From: UBA8401 sp041665525
GTDB taxonomy: Bacteria; Bacteroidota; Ignavibacteria; UBA10030; UBA8401
Direction: 5' to 3'
Length of the DNA: 64,000 nucleotides
Assembly: GCA_041665525.1 (NCBI GenBank)
Contig: JBAYIS010000008.1
Span: 1-64,000 of the forward strand
The notes under the pieces were generated by a model. It was not told the origin of the DNA and did no database searches. It saw only the letters and a program-made list of their open reading frames with translations. This document shows positions 54,086 through 62,974 of this stretch, piece by piece. A program made the translations under genes and the position numbers. Position 1 is the stretch's first letter. Every line of letters starts with the position of its first letter.

Positions 54086-55924
54086 ATGATAAAATTACGC
54101 AACCTATTTCTGCTCATACCTGCCGTTCTTCTTTCGCAAGAAATAGATCTGAAGCAGGAGTTCGTGAAAACCGAATATCGAATTCCTATGAGGGATGGTG
54201 CATCACTGCATACCGTCGTCTATGCGCCAAAGGATTCTGCAATTTCGTATCCGATCATGCTGGTGCGGACTCCGTACACCACATCGCCATACGGCCGCGA
54301 ATATTTAAAAGCAGGACAAAACAATTACTGGATGGCACAAGAAAAATATATCATTGTGTTTCAGGATGTACGCGGACGGTTCATGTCCGACGGTGATTTC
54401 GAAGATGTGCGACCGCATATTGTAGAAAAGAGATCCGCGTCAGATGTAGACGAGAGCAGCGACACATACGACACGATCGAGTGGCTGGTGAAACATATCC
54501 GCCGGAACAACGGCAACGTGGGGATGATCGGCATTTCGTATCCGGGATTCTATGCTGCTCACGGCTTAATCGATGCACATCCGAATTTGAAAGCGGTATC
54601 GCCGCAGGCGCCGATTTCAGACTGGTTTATCGGCGATGATTTCCACCACAATGGCGCACTGATGCTGATTGATGCCTTCAATTTTTTCCGTTCATTCGGG
54701 AAGCCGCGGAAAGAACTGACTACGACTTGGCCTCCGGGATTCGAATATCCGACTCCGGATGGATATCGCTTCCTTCTGAAAGGAAGTCCTCTTGCGGAAC
54801 TGAAAAAGAATTTCTACGGAGATACATCAAAATTTTGGAATGATCTATTTGCACATCCGGATTATGATGAGTTCTGGAAATCAAGAAGCGTTTTGCCGCA
54901 CATGAAAAATATTTCACCAGCAGTATTGATCGTCGGCGGATGGTTTGATGCGGAAGACCTGTATGGCCCTTTAAATATTTACAAAGCGATCGAAACAAAC
55001 GATCCGAACAACCGAACCTCCCTGATGATGGGTCCGTGGTTTCATGGAGGCTGGGTCCGGTCCGATGGCAGTCGCCTGGGAAATGTCCGGTTCGGTGTGT
55101 CGCCATCGTCATATTATAACGAGCATATCCGTCAGTTCTTCCGGCATTATTTGAAGAGTGAGGGAGAATTACATCTTCCGAAAGTTTCGGTGTACGAAAC
55201 CGGCAATAATCTGTGGAGAACGTATGCCGAATGGCCGCCGAAACATGCTGTGCGGAAAAAGATTTTCTTCACTTCCGAGGCACGCCTTTCTTTTTCTTCA
55301 CCAAAAGAGAAGAACGGAACGGATGAATACGTCAGCGATCCCTGTCGGCCAGTTCCATATATTGCGGAAATCAGCAACTCGCGCGGCAGGGAATATATGA
55401 CGGACGATCAGCGATTTGCTTGGCAGCGCACGGATGTTCTGTCCTATGAAATGACGATTGATTCGGACATTACTCTTGTTGGCCCCATCAATGCAAATCT
55501 ATTTGTCGCGACGACCGGCAGCGATGCGGATTTTATCGTGAAAGTGATCGACGTGTTCCCGGATTCCTTGGGGAACGAAGTGATTGATGGGAAGACGATC
55601 AAGCTCGGTGGATATCAAATGCTTGTCCGTGGTGATGTGATGCGAGGAAGGTACCGCAACAGTTTTTCCGCCCCCGAAGCGATGACACCAAACAATGTCG
55701 AGAAAGTCAGTTTCACCCTTCCGGATATTAATCATACCTTTAAAAAAGGACACAAACTGATGGTTCAGGTGCAAAGTAGTTGGTTTCCGCTCGTGGACCT
55801 GAATCCGCAGACGTTTGTAAATATTTATACAGCAAAAGAGAGTGATTTCCGAAAAGCAGTCCATACTGTTCACCGTTCTTCCAGGTATCCATCCTTGCTG
55901 GAGGTCGGAATTGTGCCGGAATAG
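54086..55924 (+). CDS. CocE/NonD-family exported hydrolase (S15-like)
   Basis: A 612-residue protein with a signal peptide (MIKLRNLFLLIPAVLLSQEI), the family opening YRIPMRDGASLHTVVYAP and YIIVFQDVRGRFMSDGDF, and nucleophile Ser151 in GISYPGFYA. The C-terminal jelly-roll (ITLVGPINANLFVATTGSDA) is present. Members are X-Pro dipeptidyl peptidases, glutaryl acylases or cocaine esterase-like; the exact activity is unknown. With the M14 and S9 enzymes it adds to the peptide-degrading set. It is monocistronic. Confidence 0.88.
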   Translation: MIKLRNLFLLIPAVLLSQEIDLKQEFVKTEYRIPMRDGASLHTVVYAPKDSAISYPIMLVRTPYTTSPYGREYLKAGQNNYWMAQEKYIIVFQDVRGRFMSDGDFEDVRPHIVEKRSASDVDESSDTYDTIEWLVKHIRRNNGNVGMIGISYPGFYAAHGLIDAHPNLKAVSPQAPISDWFIGDDFHHNGALMLIDAFNFFRSFGKPRKELTTTWPPGFEYPTPDGYRFLLKGSPLAELKKNFYGDTSKFWNDLFAHPDYDEFWKSRSVLPHMKNISPAVLIVGGWFDAEDLYGPLNIYKAIETNDPNNRTSLMMGPWFHGGWVRSDGSRLGNVRFGVSPSSYYNEHIRQFFRHYLKSEGELHLPKVSVYETGNNLWRTYAEWPPKHAVRKKIFFTSEARLSFSSPKEKNGTDEYVSDPCRPVPYIAEISNSRGREYMTDDQRFAWQRTDVLSYEMTIDSDITLVGPINANLFVATTGSDADFIVKVIDVFPDSLGNEVIDGKTIKLGGYQMLVRGDVMRGRYRNSFSAPEAMTPNNVEKVSFTLPDINHTFKKGHKLMVQVQSSWFPLVDLNPQTFVNIYTAKESDFRKAVHTVHRSSRYPSLLEVGIVPE

Positions 55925-55980
55925 CAGAGTTTTGCAGGAAACCGCCCCGATGTCAATTATTTAAAAATTTTCATTCGCTT

Positions 55981-56008
55981 TTTGGATGAAAATTCGTATA
56001 TTTATAAT
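55981..56008 (+). promoter_or_regulatory. Candidate promoter of the rpmB/zinc gene string
   Basis: TTTGGA (55981-55986) and a perfect TATAAT (56003-56008) are 16 bases apart, 38 bases before the first ATG. It could drive the small protein, rpmB and, given the short gaps, the His-rich protein. Confidence 0.5.
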
Positions 56009-56046
56009 CCCAAAAGTAATTACGTTTAACGCAAGGAGAGTTTTCA

Positions 56047-56253
56047 ATGGCAAAACAACAGTCGTTTGAGGAAAAAGCCAAAAAAGCCGCAAAAGCCGGC
56101 GGGTTGGAAAAAACGATTAAATTTGTTGCAGCGGTAAAGACGGATAAAGGTTCATATCGTTTCAACCAAAAATTGTTAAAAGTGAAGGACGAAAAGTCTG
56201 AAGAAGCGATCTTGGAAGCCGAATATAAGAAAATGCAATCCGGTGCCCACTAA
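56047..56253 (+). CDS. Small basic protein upstream of rpmB
   Basis: A 68-residue lysine-rich protein with a strong ribosome site (AAGGAGAG). It begins MAKQQSFEEKAKKAAKAGG and continues KFVAAVKTDKGSYRFNQKLL. The latter resembles the core of the short DUF4295-type proteins found near rpmB in Bacteroidota, which suggests a ribosome-associated role, but the match is by eye. Gap to rpmB is 33 bases. Confidence 0.7.
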   Translation: MAKQQSFEEKAKKAAKAGGLEKTIKFVAAVKTDKGSYRFNQKLLKVKDEKSEEAILEAEYKKMQSGAH

Positions 56254-56286
56254 TTCAGATCAATAAGCAATCAAGGAACTATTACA

Positions 56287-56517
56287 ATGTCAAAACGATG
56301 TGAAATCTCCGAAGTTGGACCGATGACCGGTCACAATGTGTCGCACGCCAACAACCGTACTCCGCGTCGGTTTCTTCCCAATCTCCAGAGCAAACGAATC
56401 TGGGTGCAGGAATTGAAGCGCTATGTTAATGTGAAACTCACCAGTAAAGCATTGAAGACAGTATCGAAGAACGGTACCGCTGAAATCGCAAAATTGGTCC
56501 GCGCAGGCAAGATCTAA
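56287..56517 (+). CDS. rpmB: 50S ribosomal protein L28
   Basis: A 76-residue L28 of normal length: MSKRCEISEVGPMTGHNVSH, then NNRTPRRFLPNLQSKRIWV and TSKALKTVSKNG. It contains a single Cys (Cys5) and lacks the paired CxxC motifs of zinc-binding L28 forms, so it is the zinc-independent type. It lies nine bases before a His-rich protein and upstream of zinc-uptake-like genes, which may be meaningful for zinc homeostasis. Confidence 0.95.
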   Translation: MSKRCEISEVGPMTGHNVSHANNRTPRRFLPNLQSKRIWVQELKRYVNVKLTSKALKTVSKNGTAEIAKLVRAGKI

Positions 56518-56526
56518 CTTTATCGC

Positions 56527-56883
56527 ATGTCCAACAGAACAAAAACTTTTGTCTCTGTTCTTCTCTTGATCGTCTACGGCACACTTACTTTCGTGAGTGT
56601 GCCGTATCATGTACACGACGATTCTTCACTCGCCACGGGGAGCGGTCAGCATGAGTTTGCACAGCATGATGACGCACACCAGTGCAAGCATCACAGTATC
56701 GAACTCCATGACGATTGTGTCATCTGCAATTCAGTGTTTCACAGCACCGCTGTTGCAGTTGGGACGATTGTCCCAATGGCGTCTCCAACGACACTCATAT
56801 ACTCCCCGGCATTTTCCTCCGTTTCAACATCGAATGTCCATTCATCGCATTCTCACCGCGGTCCTCCTATAATTCTCGGTTAA
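56527..56883 (+). CDS. Small His-rich exported or membrane protein
   Basis: A 118-residue protein with an N-terminal hydrophobic helix (FVSVLLLIVYGTLTFVSV) and a His/Asp-rich centre (YHVHDD, HEFAQHDDAHQCKHH, LHDDCVICN) plus a His-rich tail (NVHSSHSHRG). Twelve His and a CxxC motif suggest metal binding, most likely zinc given the downstream genes. No family is recognised with certainty. It starts nine bases after rpmB without a clear ribosome site, so translation may be coupled. Confidence 0.65.
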   Translation: MSNRTKTFVSVLLLIVYGTLTFVSVPYHVHDDSSLATGSGQHEFAQHDDAHQCKHHSIELHDDCVICNSVFHSTAVAVGTIVPMASPTTLIYSPAFSSVSTSNVHSSHSHRGPPIILG

Positions 56884-56972
56884 TTCTGTTGTAATAATTA
56901 TTCGTGTCTGTTGTTTCTGGTGGTCACCATGAAAAAGACATACCATTTTATTATTCAATTCCGGGAATTTGT

Positions 56973-58106
56973 ATGAGAATTCTGAAAACAAGTATAATTA
57001 TTTTCGCGATCTGCGCTAATAGCACTGCGCAGACAGATTCCACCGCGGTGGAAGATTCGCTTTCCCTCCATGAAAATGAACAATCAATACCGATCGGCTT
57101 TTCAGCGGCAACGCCGTTAATACGGACCGCCCCTTCGATGAATCCGGATATCAGCGCGATCGGCGATTTTCGATCATCCTATTCGGATGAGGGTCCGCGT
57201 AATCTTGACGCTTATTTTAATGCATTAGAAGTGCAGGTCAGTTCGGTGGTCGATCCGTATGCTGAAGCAAAATTTCTCTTCTCGTTTGGCAAAGATTCGG
57301 TGAACGGAGAGTACTCAGCCGGATTGGAAATCGCGACACTGACATCGCTTTCACTGCCGTTCTCAATTCAAGCAACGGCGGGGAGATTTAAAACGCATTT
57401 CTCTAAAGTGAATCAATTGCATCCGCATGCGTTCAGTTTTGTGGAATTTCCTGCAGTGATCAGAAACTATTTCGGTGATGAAGGGCTGTTCATGGAAGGT
57501 GTTTCGGCAAGCATACTTGTGCCGAATCCCTGGGATGTGTATCAGGAATTTGTTCTGGATGTCGGCAGAAGCGGCGCGACACCATCGGTGGATTACGGAG
57601 CCGGTAATCGACTTCTCACCACTGCACAACTGAATACGTTCTTCGACCTTTCGGAAAATTCTACAATTGGATTCGGACTTTCGGGATTGTCCGGCGTGAA
57701 TTCGGTTGAAAAAAAGTTAATGATGACAGGGTTCGATCTGACCTATAAATGGAAACCGGTGCAGTATAACACGTATCATTCCTTTACCTGGCAAACGGAA
57801 GCGATGCTCTGCCGCTCAGATACAGCAGACGGTTCCACAGTGAAGTCCTATGGTGCATACACATTGTTCGAATATCAAATTGAAAAAAGAACATTTGTCG
57901 GCGTCCGGTTCGATTATTCCGGACTCCCGATGGCGGAACGGTCGGATGAACGAGGTGTTGCATTGCACCTTCGGTTCCAGCCGTCGGAATTTCAAGTATT
58001 TGCGCTGGAGTATCAGCATGCCGATCCAAACTATGGTCCGGCATTTTCACAAGTAGTGTTCCGTGCGATCTTCGGCATCGGTACACATGCTGCACACGCG
58101 TATTGA
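56973..58106 (+). CDS. Outer-membrane barrel protein of a metal-uptake string
   Basis: About 377 residues with a signal peptide (MRILKTSIIIFAICANSTAQ) and a beta-barrel pattern (LEIATLTSLSLPFSIQATAG, STIGFGLSGLSGV, TFVGVRFDYSGLPM), with FSQVVFRAIFGIG near the end. The last residues are unusual: GTHAAHAY, with two His. I do not recognise the family. It lies upstream of the substrate-binding and permease genes with a 31-base gap, so may be the outer-membrane entry for the same metal. Start at ATG 56973 chosen for the signal. Confidence 0.65.
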   Translation: MRILKTSIIIFAICANSTAQTDSTAVEDSLSLHENEQSIPIGFSAATPLIRTAPSMNPDISAIGDFRSSYSDEGPRNLDAYFNALEVQVSSVVDPYAEAKFLFSFGKDSVNGEYSAGLEIATLTSLSLPFSIQATAGRFKTHFSKVNQLHPHAFSFVEFPAVIRNYFGDEGLFMEGVSASILVPNPWDVYQEFVLDVGRSGATPSVDYGAGNRLLTTAQLNTFFDLSENSTIGFGLSGLSGVNSVEKKLMMTGFDLTYKWKPVQYNTYHSFTWQTEAMLCRSDTADGSTVKSYGAYTLFEYQIEKRTFVGVRFDYSGLPMAERSDERGVALHLRFQPSEFQVFALEYQHADPNYGPAFSQVVFRAIFGIGTHAAHAY

Positions 58107-58137
58107 TCCAGCATATCAAAAATTGGAGATTGACCTA

Positions 58138-59040
58138 ATGAAAAAAAGCACATTTGTATTCTTTGCGATTATGATGTTGTCATTCCATTTGCCGGCACAA
58201 ATAAAAATAGTAACGACCATTCCTGATCTGAAGAGTATCGCTGAATTCATCGGCGGCGATCAGGTCGATGCATTTTCGATCGCAGCCGGATATCAAAATC
58301 CGCACTTTGTCGATCCGAAACCAAGTTATATCTTAAAATTATCCCGGGCGGATGTATTCATCACCGTTGGACTTGATCTGGAGTCCGGATGGGTGCCAGC
58401 GCTGCTGAACAGCGCCCGGAATCCGAAAATCCAAAAAGGGGGTGAGGGATACGTTGATGCTTCATTGAATGTTCCGTTGCTGCAGATTCCTACAAATATT
58501 AATCGCGGTGAAGGGGACATCCATATTTACGGCAATCCTCATTACTGGCTCGATCCGCTCAACGGCAAGATCATCGCACAGAACATCACACAGACGCTCA
58601 TCCGGCTGGATCCTGATCATCAGGTGCAATTCCAGGAGCGGTTGAAAAAATTCAATGAAACGATCGATGCAAAGGTGAAGCAATGGGAAAGTATGTTGAG
58701 CAGCTTCCGGAACACCAAAGTGATTGCCTATCATAATGAGTGGCCGTATTTTGAACAGCGTTTCGGTTTGAAGATTGTTGATTTCCTGGAACCGAAACCG
58801 GGGATACCGCCGACGCCGTCACAGTTATCCAAAATTATTTCTGTGATGAAGCGTGACCGGATCGCTATCATTATAAATTCGATGTATTTTAAGGCCGAAT
58901 CAGCAGAACTTGTTGCACGAAATACAGGAGGGAAGGTCGTTACTCTGGCTACTTCCGTTGGCGGCGTACCAGAGATACAGAACTATTTTGAACTTTTTGA
59001 TCACAACGTCCGTCAGCTTCTTTCGGCGCTTCAACACTGA
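58138..59040 (+). CDS. ZnuA-like metal ABC transporter substrate-binding protein
   Basis: A 300-residue periplasmic binding protein of the ZnuA/TroA cluster with signal peptide (MKKSTFVFFAIMMLSFHLPA). Metal-ligand regions are visible: YQNPHFVDPKPSY (first His), GNPHYWLDPLNGK (second His), VIAYHNEWPYFEQRFGL (third His) and a final acidic/Asp-Glu region near MYFKAESAE. The His-rich loop of true ZnuA is absent, so Zn versus Mn cannot be settled. GGAG precedes ATG 58138. The permease starts seven bases after the stop. Confidence 0.88.
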   Translation: MKKSTFVFFAIMMLSFHLPAQIKIVTTIPDLKSIAEFIGGDQVDAFSIAAGYQNPHFVDPKPSYILKLSRADVFITVGLDLESGWVPALLNSARNPKIQKGGEGYVDASLNVPLLQIPTNINRGEGDIHIYGNPHYWLDPLNGKIIAQNITQTLIRLDPDHQVQFQERLKKFNETIDAKVKQWESMLSSFRNTKVIAYHNEWPYFEQRFGLKIVDFLEPKPGIPPTPSQLSKIISVMKRDRIAIIINSMYFKAESAELVARNTGGKVVTLATSVGGVPEIQNYFELFDHNVRQLLSALQH

Positions 59041-59047
59041 GGTATCT

Positions 59048-59872
59048 ATGACTGAAATGTTCTCTCAAGAATTTATCCTTAGCGCATTATTGATCAGCAT
59101 TATTATGGGATTACTCCTGTCCTACCTTGGTGTCCATGTCGTCGGCCGGGGGATTGTCTTTGTGGATCTGGCGCTCGGTCAGATCTCCATGCTGGGAATT
59201 GCCGTCGCAAATTTCATTGAAAAAGAAGAAACGCTTGTCTCCATCATTTTTACAATGATCGGTGCGTTCCTGCTTTCGTTCATCAAGATCAGAGATAAAC
59301 GGCTGAAACAGGAAGCGATCATCGGCATTGTGTATGCCGTTGCATCCGCAGCGACGGTGCTGTTCATTTCTAAATCACCCCACGGCGAATCGGATATTTC
59401 GGAAGTATTGTTCGGCAGTGTCTTTACCGTAACAACCGAACAGATCGTAACGATGGCCGTCACATTCGGTATTATTGGTTTGGTCCACGCAATTTTCCGA
59501 AAGAAATTTTTTTCTCTGACAGAGAAATTCGAGAATCATCAGATCGAGGAATTCGGTGTTTTCAATTTGTGGAATTTCCTATTCTATCTCTCCATCGGAT
59601 TGGCGATTGTTCTTGCCGTACGAAGCGCCGGTGTGATCCCGGTATTTTCCTATTTGATCATTCCTCCGGTGGCGGCGATCTTCATCGCCAGGAAACGGAG
59701 CAGCATGGTTATCGTTTCATTACTGGTGGGTGTGGCAGGGAGTTTCTTCGGAATATTCTTTTCGGCTCTGTACGATTTTCCTGCAGGTGCATCTGTTGTT
59801 GCCCTGTTAGGCGTATTCTTTTGTGTGTTGGCAGCAGTTAGGTGGGTGATGAAGATGTTCACCACTTCATAA
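59048..59872 (+). CDS. ZnuB-like metal ABC transporter permease
   Basis: A 274-residue ABC-3 family permease with about eight helices. Family signatures are YLGVHVVGRGIVFVDLALGQ, EAIIGIVYAVASAATVLFIS and AVRSAGVIPVFSYLIIPPVA. It should form the channel for the binding protein encoded just upstream. No ATPase gene lies in this cluster; it must be elsewhere on the genome or supplied by another system. The gene ends 11 bases before a convergent gene. Confidence 0.88.
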   Translation: MTEMFSQEFILSALLISIIMGLLLSYLGVHVVGRGIVFVDLALGQISMLGIAVANFIEKEETLVSIIFTMIGAFLLSFIKIRDKRLKQEAIIGIVYAVASAATVLFISKSPHGESDISEVLFGSVFTVTTEQIVTMAVTFGIIGLVHAIFRKKFFSLTEKFENHQIEEFGVFNLWNFLFYLSIGLAIVLAVRSAGVIPVFSYLIIPPVAAIFIARKRSSMVIVSLLVGVAGSFFGIFFSALYDFPAGASVVALLGVFFCVLAAVRWVMKMFTTS

Positions 59873-59883
59873 AACTAGCACGA

Positions 59884-61641
59884 TCATCGAACGGTATATA
59901 AAAACCATCGGTGTTCCCATGATTCGATGGTGTTGAGAACAGAATCCGGACGCAGTTCCAACATGAACGGCTCGTCAGAAAGCCGTTCCAGAAATTTGGT
60001 ATTCAACTCCCATCCGACAACGTAGTGGATGTTCTGGGAACGGATATAGGAAATACTTTTCCTCTTGACCAGCGCTTCATAACATTCCTTGTTGACCACT
60101 CCATCAAGATTGATCACTGTTGCATTTCGTACAAAATATCCCAACGCGCCGGTCTGACAGCTGCCGATAACGGCGCTGTCTGGGAATGCCGTACTCGCCC
60201 ATCTTCCTAATTTCAAATACCCTTGCCGCTGGATATCCGAGACTTCATACAACCTTCGAAAATCATCGTTGCTGCAATTAATTGCAATAATTATGCAGAC
60301 TAATGCGATGAGAACACCCGCCTGTTTTCGGGCAGACGACAATATGGAAATCATCGTATCAAATAAAGGAACAGCGACAAGCAATACTACAATCGTGATT
60401 GGATGCAGATACCGCTCAAAATACCATATTCCATAGATATAAAACACATAGGCGAGGAAGAGCGTTACGGCGTAGAGAAAGACGGGAATGAGAATTTGAG
60501 AATTTCTGCCAAGAGCAGCAATGAATCGAGATCCGCGCAGCAAGGGAAGAATGTAAAACAGTCCTCCGACGACAATGGTAAGGATACCCAATGGTTGAAT
60601 GTTTAAATCGTATGACCACCGCGCAACAATGTAAAATACATGAATGCAATACAGCACACCGGAAGTGGTGAACAATACTGGAACGAGTGAGAATTGCTGA
60701 CGCAAACGGGTAATGAACGGAGAGCCGGCTGAAACGATGGGAATGAAAAGCAATCCTCCCACCAATAATATGGTGAGGTTATTGTTTAGAAAAACAAAAA
60801 ATCCCCTGCGAAGCATCGCCAATTGCCAATCGAAAAATGAAGAAGATAATGCAGCGCGTTGAAGTTCCATAAAACGGACTGCCTTGCCGCTGATTGGATA
60901 CAGATCACCGGTATACCAATACGAATACATCAGCCAGGGACCATAGGTAAGCGCCATGCCAAGAAATATGAAACCAAAGTGTTTGATGAGAGAAGGGACG
61001 TTCGTTCGCCATTTCCAGGTGAGCATACCGAAAAGCGCAGCGAGTAACAACAAGAGATCTATTCTCGCCATTACGCCGAGACCGGCGATAATTCCGAAAG
61101 TAAGGATTCTCCGGATTGTCAGAACCTCCTTATCGACGATATATTGTTGATAATAGGAGATGATCCAGATGATGAAAAGACTTGCAATGGACGTTTCCAG
61201 ACCATTGAGTGCCACCCTGATCGTTATGGGATTGAAGATCCATGCAATCGCGATGATGAACGAAGTAAAGGGCGACGCACTGATACGGCGTACTAGAGTA
61301 ATGAGAAAATACAGAGCGATTGTGTCGAACAAGATTAGCAGAAACAGTGCGATGTGGATCGGGATGATGTCACTTTCAGGCAGAACTGCAAATACAGGGA
61401 CCATTAATAATACGTACAGCGGTTGAAATCCGTTAGTATACCCTGTGCCGTAGAACGGTCCGTGTCCCTCGGCGATATTCCGTGCGATTGTTAGGGAAAG
61501 ATATGCATCATCAGGGATGGCAACATCATCCACATGTTCGATCGGTTTCAGTGCCACCGCGACACGGAGAGAAAGATTCAGAAGGAGAAGTCCAAAGACT
61601 ATAAAACTGATCGTGCGTTGGGAAAATCCGGAAGAAATCAT
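59884..61641 (-). CDS. GT-C-fold membrane glycosyltransferase-like protein
   Basis: About 585 residues with some 11-13 membrane helices. The first periplasmic loop has the acidic motif IPDDAYLSLTIARNIAEGHG followed by GYTNGFQPLYVLL, as in ArnT/PMT-like (GT39/GT83) transferases using lipid-linked sugars. The C-terminal part is a soluble periplasmic domain (GYFVRNATVINLDGVVNKEC). Acceptor and donor are unknown. I prefer ATG 61641; the longer frame begins with TTG 61677, right against a TATAAT box. Confidence 0.75.
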   Translation of the reverse strand: MISSGFSQRTISFIVFGLLLLNLSLRVAVALKPIEHVDDVAIPDDAYLSLTIARNIAEGHGPFYGTGYTNGFQPLYVLLMVPVFAVLPESDIIPIHIALFLLILFDTIALYFLITLVRRISASPFTSFIIAIAWIFNPITIRVALNGLETSIASLFIIWIISYYQQYIVDKEVLTIRRILTFGIIAGLGVMARIDLLLLLAALFGMLTWKWRTNVPSLIKHFGFIFLGMALTYGPWLMYSYWYTGDLYPISGKAVRFMELQRAALSSSFFDWQLAMLRRGFFVFLNNNLTILLVGGLLFIPIVSAGSPFITRLRQQFSLVPVLFTTSGVLYCIHVFYIVARWSYDLNIQPLGILTIVVGGLFYILPLLRGSRFIAALGRNSQILIPVFLYAVTLFLAYVFYIYGIWYFERYLHPITIVVLLVAVPLFDTMISILSSARKQAGVLIALVCIIIAINCSNDDFRRLYEVSDIQRQGYLKLGRWASTAFPDSAVIGSCQTGALGYFVRNATVINLDGVVNKECYEALVKRKSISYIRSQNIHYVVGWELNTKFLERLSDEPFMLELRPDSVLNTIESWEHRWFLYTVR

Positions 61642-61677
61642 GTAATGGTTTTCGTGTTTATCAATTAATATTTTCAA

Positions 61678-61705
61678 ATTATAAACAGTAAAGTGTATAA
61701 AGTAA
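61678..61705 (-). promoter_or_regulatory. Candidate promoter for the GT-C gene
   Basis: On the minus strand TTACTT (61705-61700) and a perfect TATAAT (61683-61678) are 16 bases apart. Initiation near 61671 would leave a 30-base leader before ATG 61641, supporting that start. Confidence 0.45.
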
Positions 61706-61753
61706 TTGAGTAAGAATCAATTCACGGTGCAAGGAAAACGGTACTCACAAAAA

Positions 61754-61778
61754 AAACCGGGAAGGCGATTCCCGGTTT
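61754..61778 (-). terminator. Rho-independent terminator of the cytochrome genes
   Basis: On the minus strand AAACCGGGAA/TTCCCGGTTT forms a perfect 10-bp stem with a five-base loop, followed by a T run (complement of the A run at 61749-61756), 33 bases after the stop at 61811. Confidence 0.9.
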
Positions 61779-61810
61779 CAAGGCAAAACGAAATACGATG
61801 TCCAAGAGAA

Positions 61811-62962
61811 TTAAAATACACCGACTAATCCGGCGGTGAGTTTGTTCCCCTTTGAGTGAACATCATAAGTGTATTCACCGATCATCCGCAGATTGCGCGC
61901 GAGCAAATAACTATAGTGACCGGTGATGCTGTTGTACTTATAGGATTGCGCAGTAATCTCAGCCCAATTATATAGTAAGGCTCCATACCAAACACTCTTG
62001 TCTCCGTCCGGTGAATAGATCAGTTCGGCCATTGTGCCGCGCGTTTCCACGCTCTTATTTGATGCTGCAAAAATCGGGTTATCATCCCGTCGTTCAACAT
62101 ATTGCAGATTCACTTCGATAGGTTCGAAAGTGAGCGTCAGATCCGGTCCGGCCATCCACAACGAATTGACCTGGGAAAGATTCTCCTCTTTGCCGTAGTA
62201 TGCAAATCCTCCAATGCGAATTCCGTCTGAAATATCCTGCGAAAGACGTGCAAAGAGATTCTTATACACATCCGAATCGAAATTGCGTTGTCCGTCAGCA
62301 GCTCCAATGCCATTTCCGTTCAACAACTCTACTACCAGATCGGTTTTCGTCGGCAGAGAATAGGAGAACATCAATCCGCGGTCATAGGTAAGATTAATAC
62401 CAGAAGCTCCGGGAGCAACTCGATAGATCTGATAATCTTCCAACGTTAACCGCAGCTCACGTTTGAAGAGCGGATCACTCACCTGAAATTGTCCGACGAA
62501 AATGTCCAATCCGGAGGAGAACGCGTTATTGAACATGATGAAAGCATCCTCAAGACCTGCAACGCTCCCGCGTTCACCAAAGAAAAAGTAAAAATAATAC
62601 GATACATCGCGAGCGATTTGTCCTCCCGACAGCAATTTTAACAAATACGGGGCTTGAATATCAGTGCGATGCGCTGTCGTCGGCTGCCAACGTGCATATC
62701 CTTCCACACGCAATGCAAACGGAAGTTCACGCATCAGCAGCAACTGGTCGTCCCCGGTTTCGCGAAAAAAGCGCGGAGGTTCTTTCTCCGGCAGCTGAAA
62801 TCCATTTGCAGCAAACTCTTCCGCGTAGGCTTTTAGCTTTGGAGCGGGGGAATGGCATGTCTGACACGACATGTCATACTTCCGTGCAAAGGCAGGAATG
62901 GCGAAAAGCTGTGTGCTGCCGAAAATTGAAATCAATGAAATGATTATACAGAGTTTTTTCAT
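61811..62962 (-). CDS. Fused monoheme cytochrome-porin (Cyc2-like layout)
   Basis: A 383-residue exported protein. After the signal (1-21) comes IPAFARKYDMSCQTCHSPAP with one heme site, CQTCH at residues 33-37, then ANGFQLPEKEPP. The remaining 300 residues are beta-barrel strands (VSYYFYFFFGERGS, GLDIFVGQFQVSDPLF, GIRIGGFAYYGKEEN) ending in KLTAGLVGVF. This is the layout of Cyc2-type outer-membrane proteins, in which a heme sits in the barrel to pass electrons across the membrane; it is shorter than typical Cyc2. The donor or acceptor is unknown, and a plain carrier role is possible. It follows the multiheme gene by 12 bases. Confidence 0.78.
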   Translation of the reverse strand: MKKLCIIISLISIFGSTQLFAIPAFARKYDMSCQTCHSPAPKLKAYAEEFAANGFQLPEKEPPRFFRETGDDQLLLMRELPFALRVEGYARWQPTTAHRTDIQAPYLLKLLSGGQIARDVSYYFYFFFGERGSVAGLEDAFIMFNNAFSSGLDIFVGQFQVSDPLFKRELRLTLEDYQIYRVAPGASGINLTYDRGLMFSYSLPTKTDLVVELLNGNGIGAADGQRNFDSDVYKNLFARLSQDISDGIRIGGFAYYGKEENLSQVNSLWMAGPDLTLTFEPIEVNLQYVERRDDNPIFAASNKSVETRGTMAELIYSPDGDKSVWYGALLYNWAEITAQSYKYNSITGHYSYLLARNLRMIGEYTYDVHSKGNKLTAGLVGVF

Positions 62963-62974
62963 AGGATCACCTGG

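Noticed and set aside
58138..59040. Assigning the binding protein firmly to zinc as ZnuA
   Set aside because: The His-rich loop typical of ZnuA is missing, so manganese or another metal remains possible; I kept the call at ZnuA-like.
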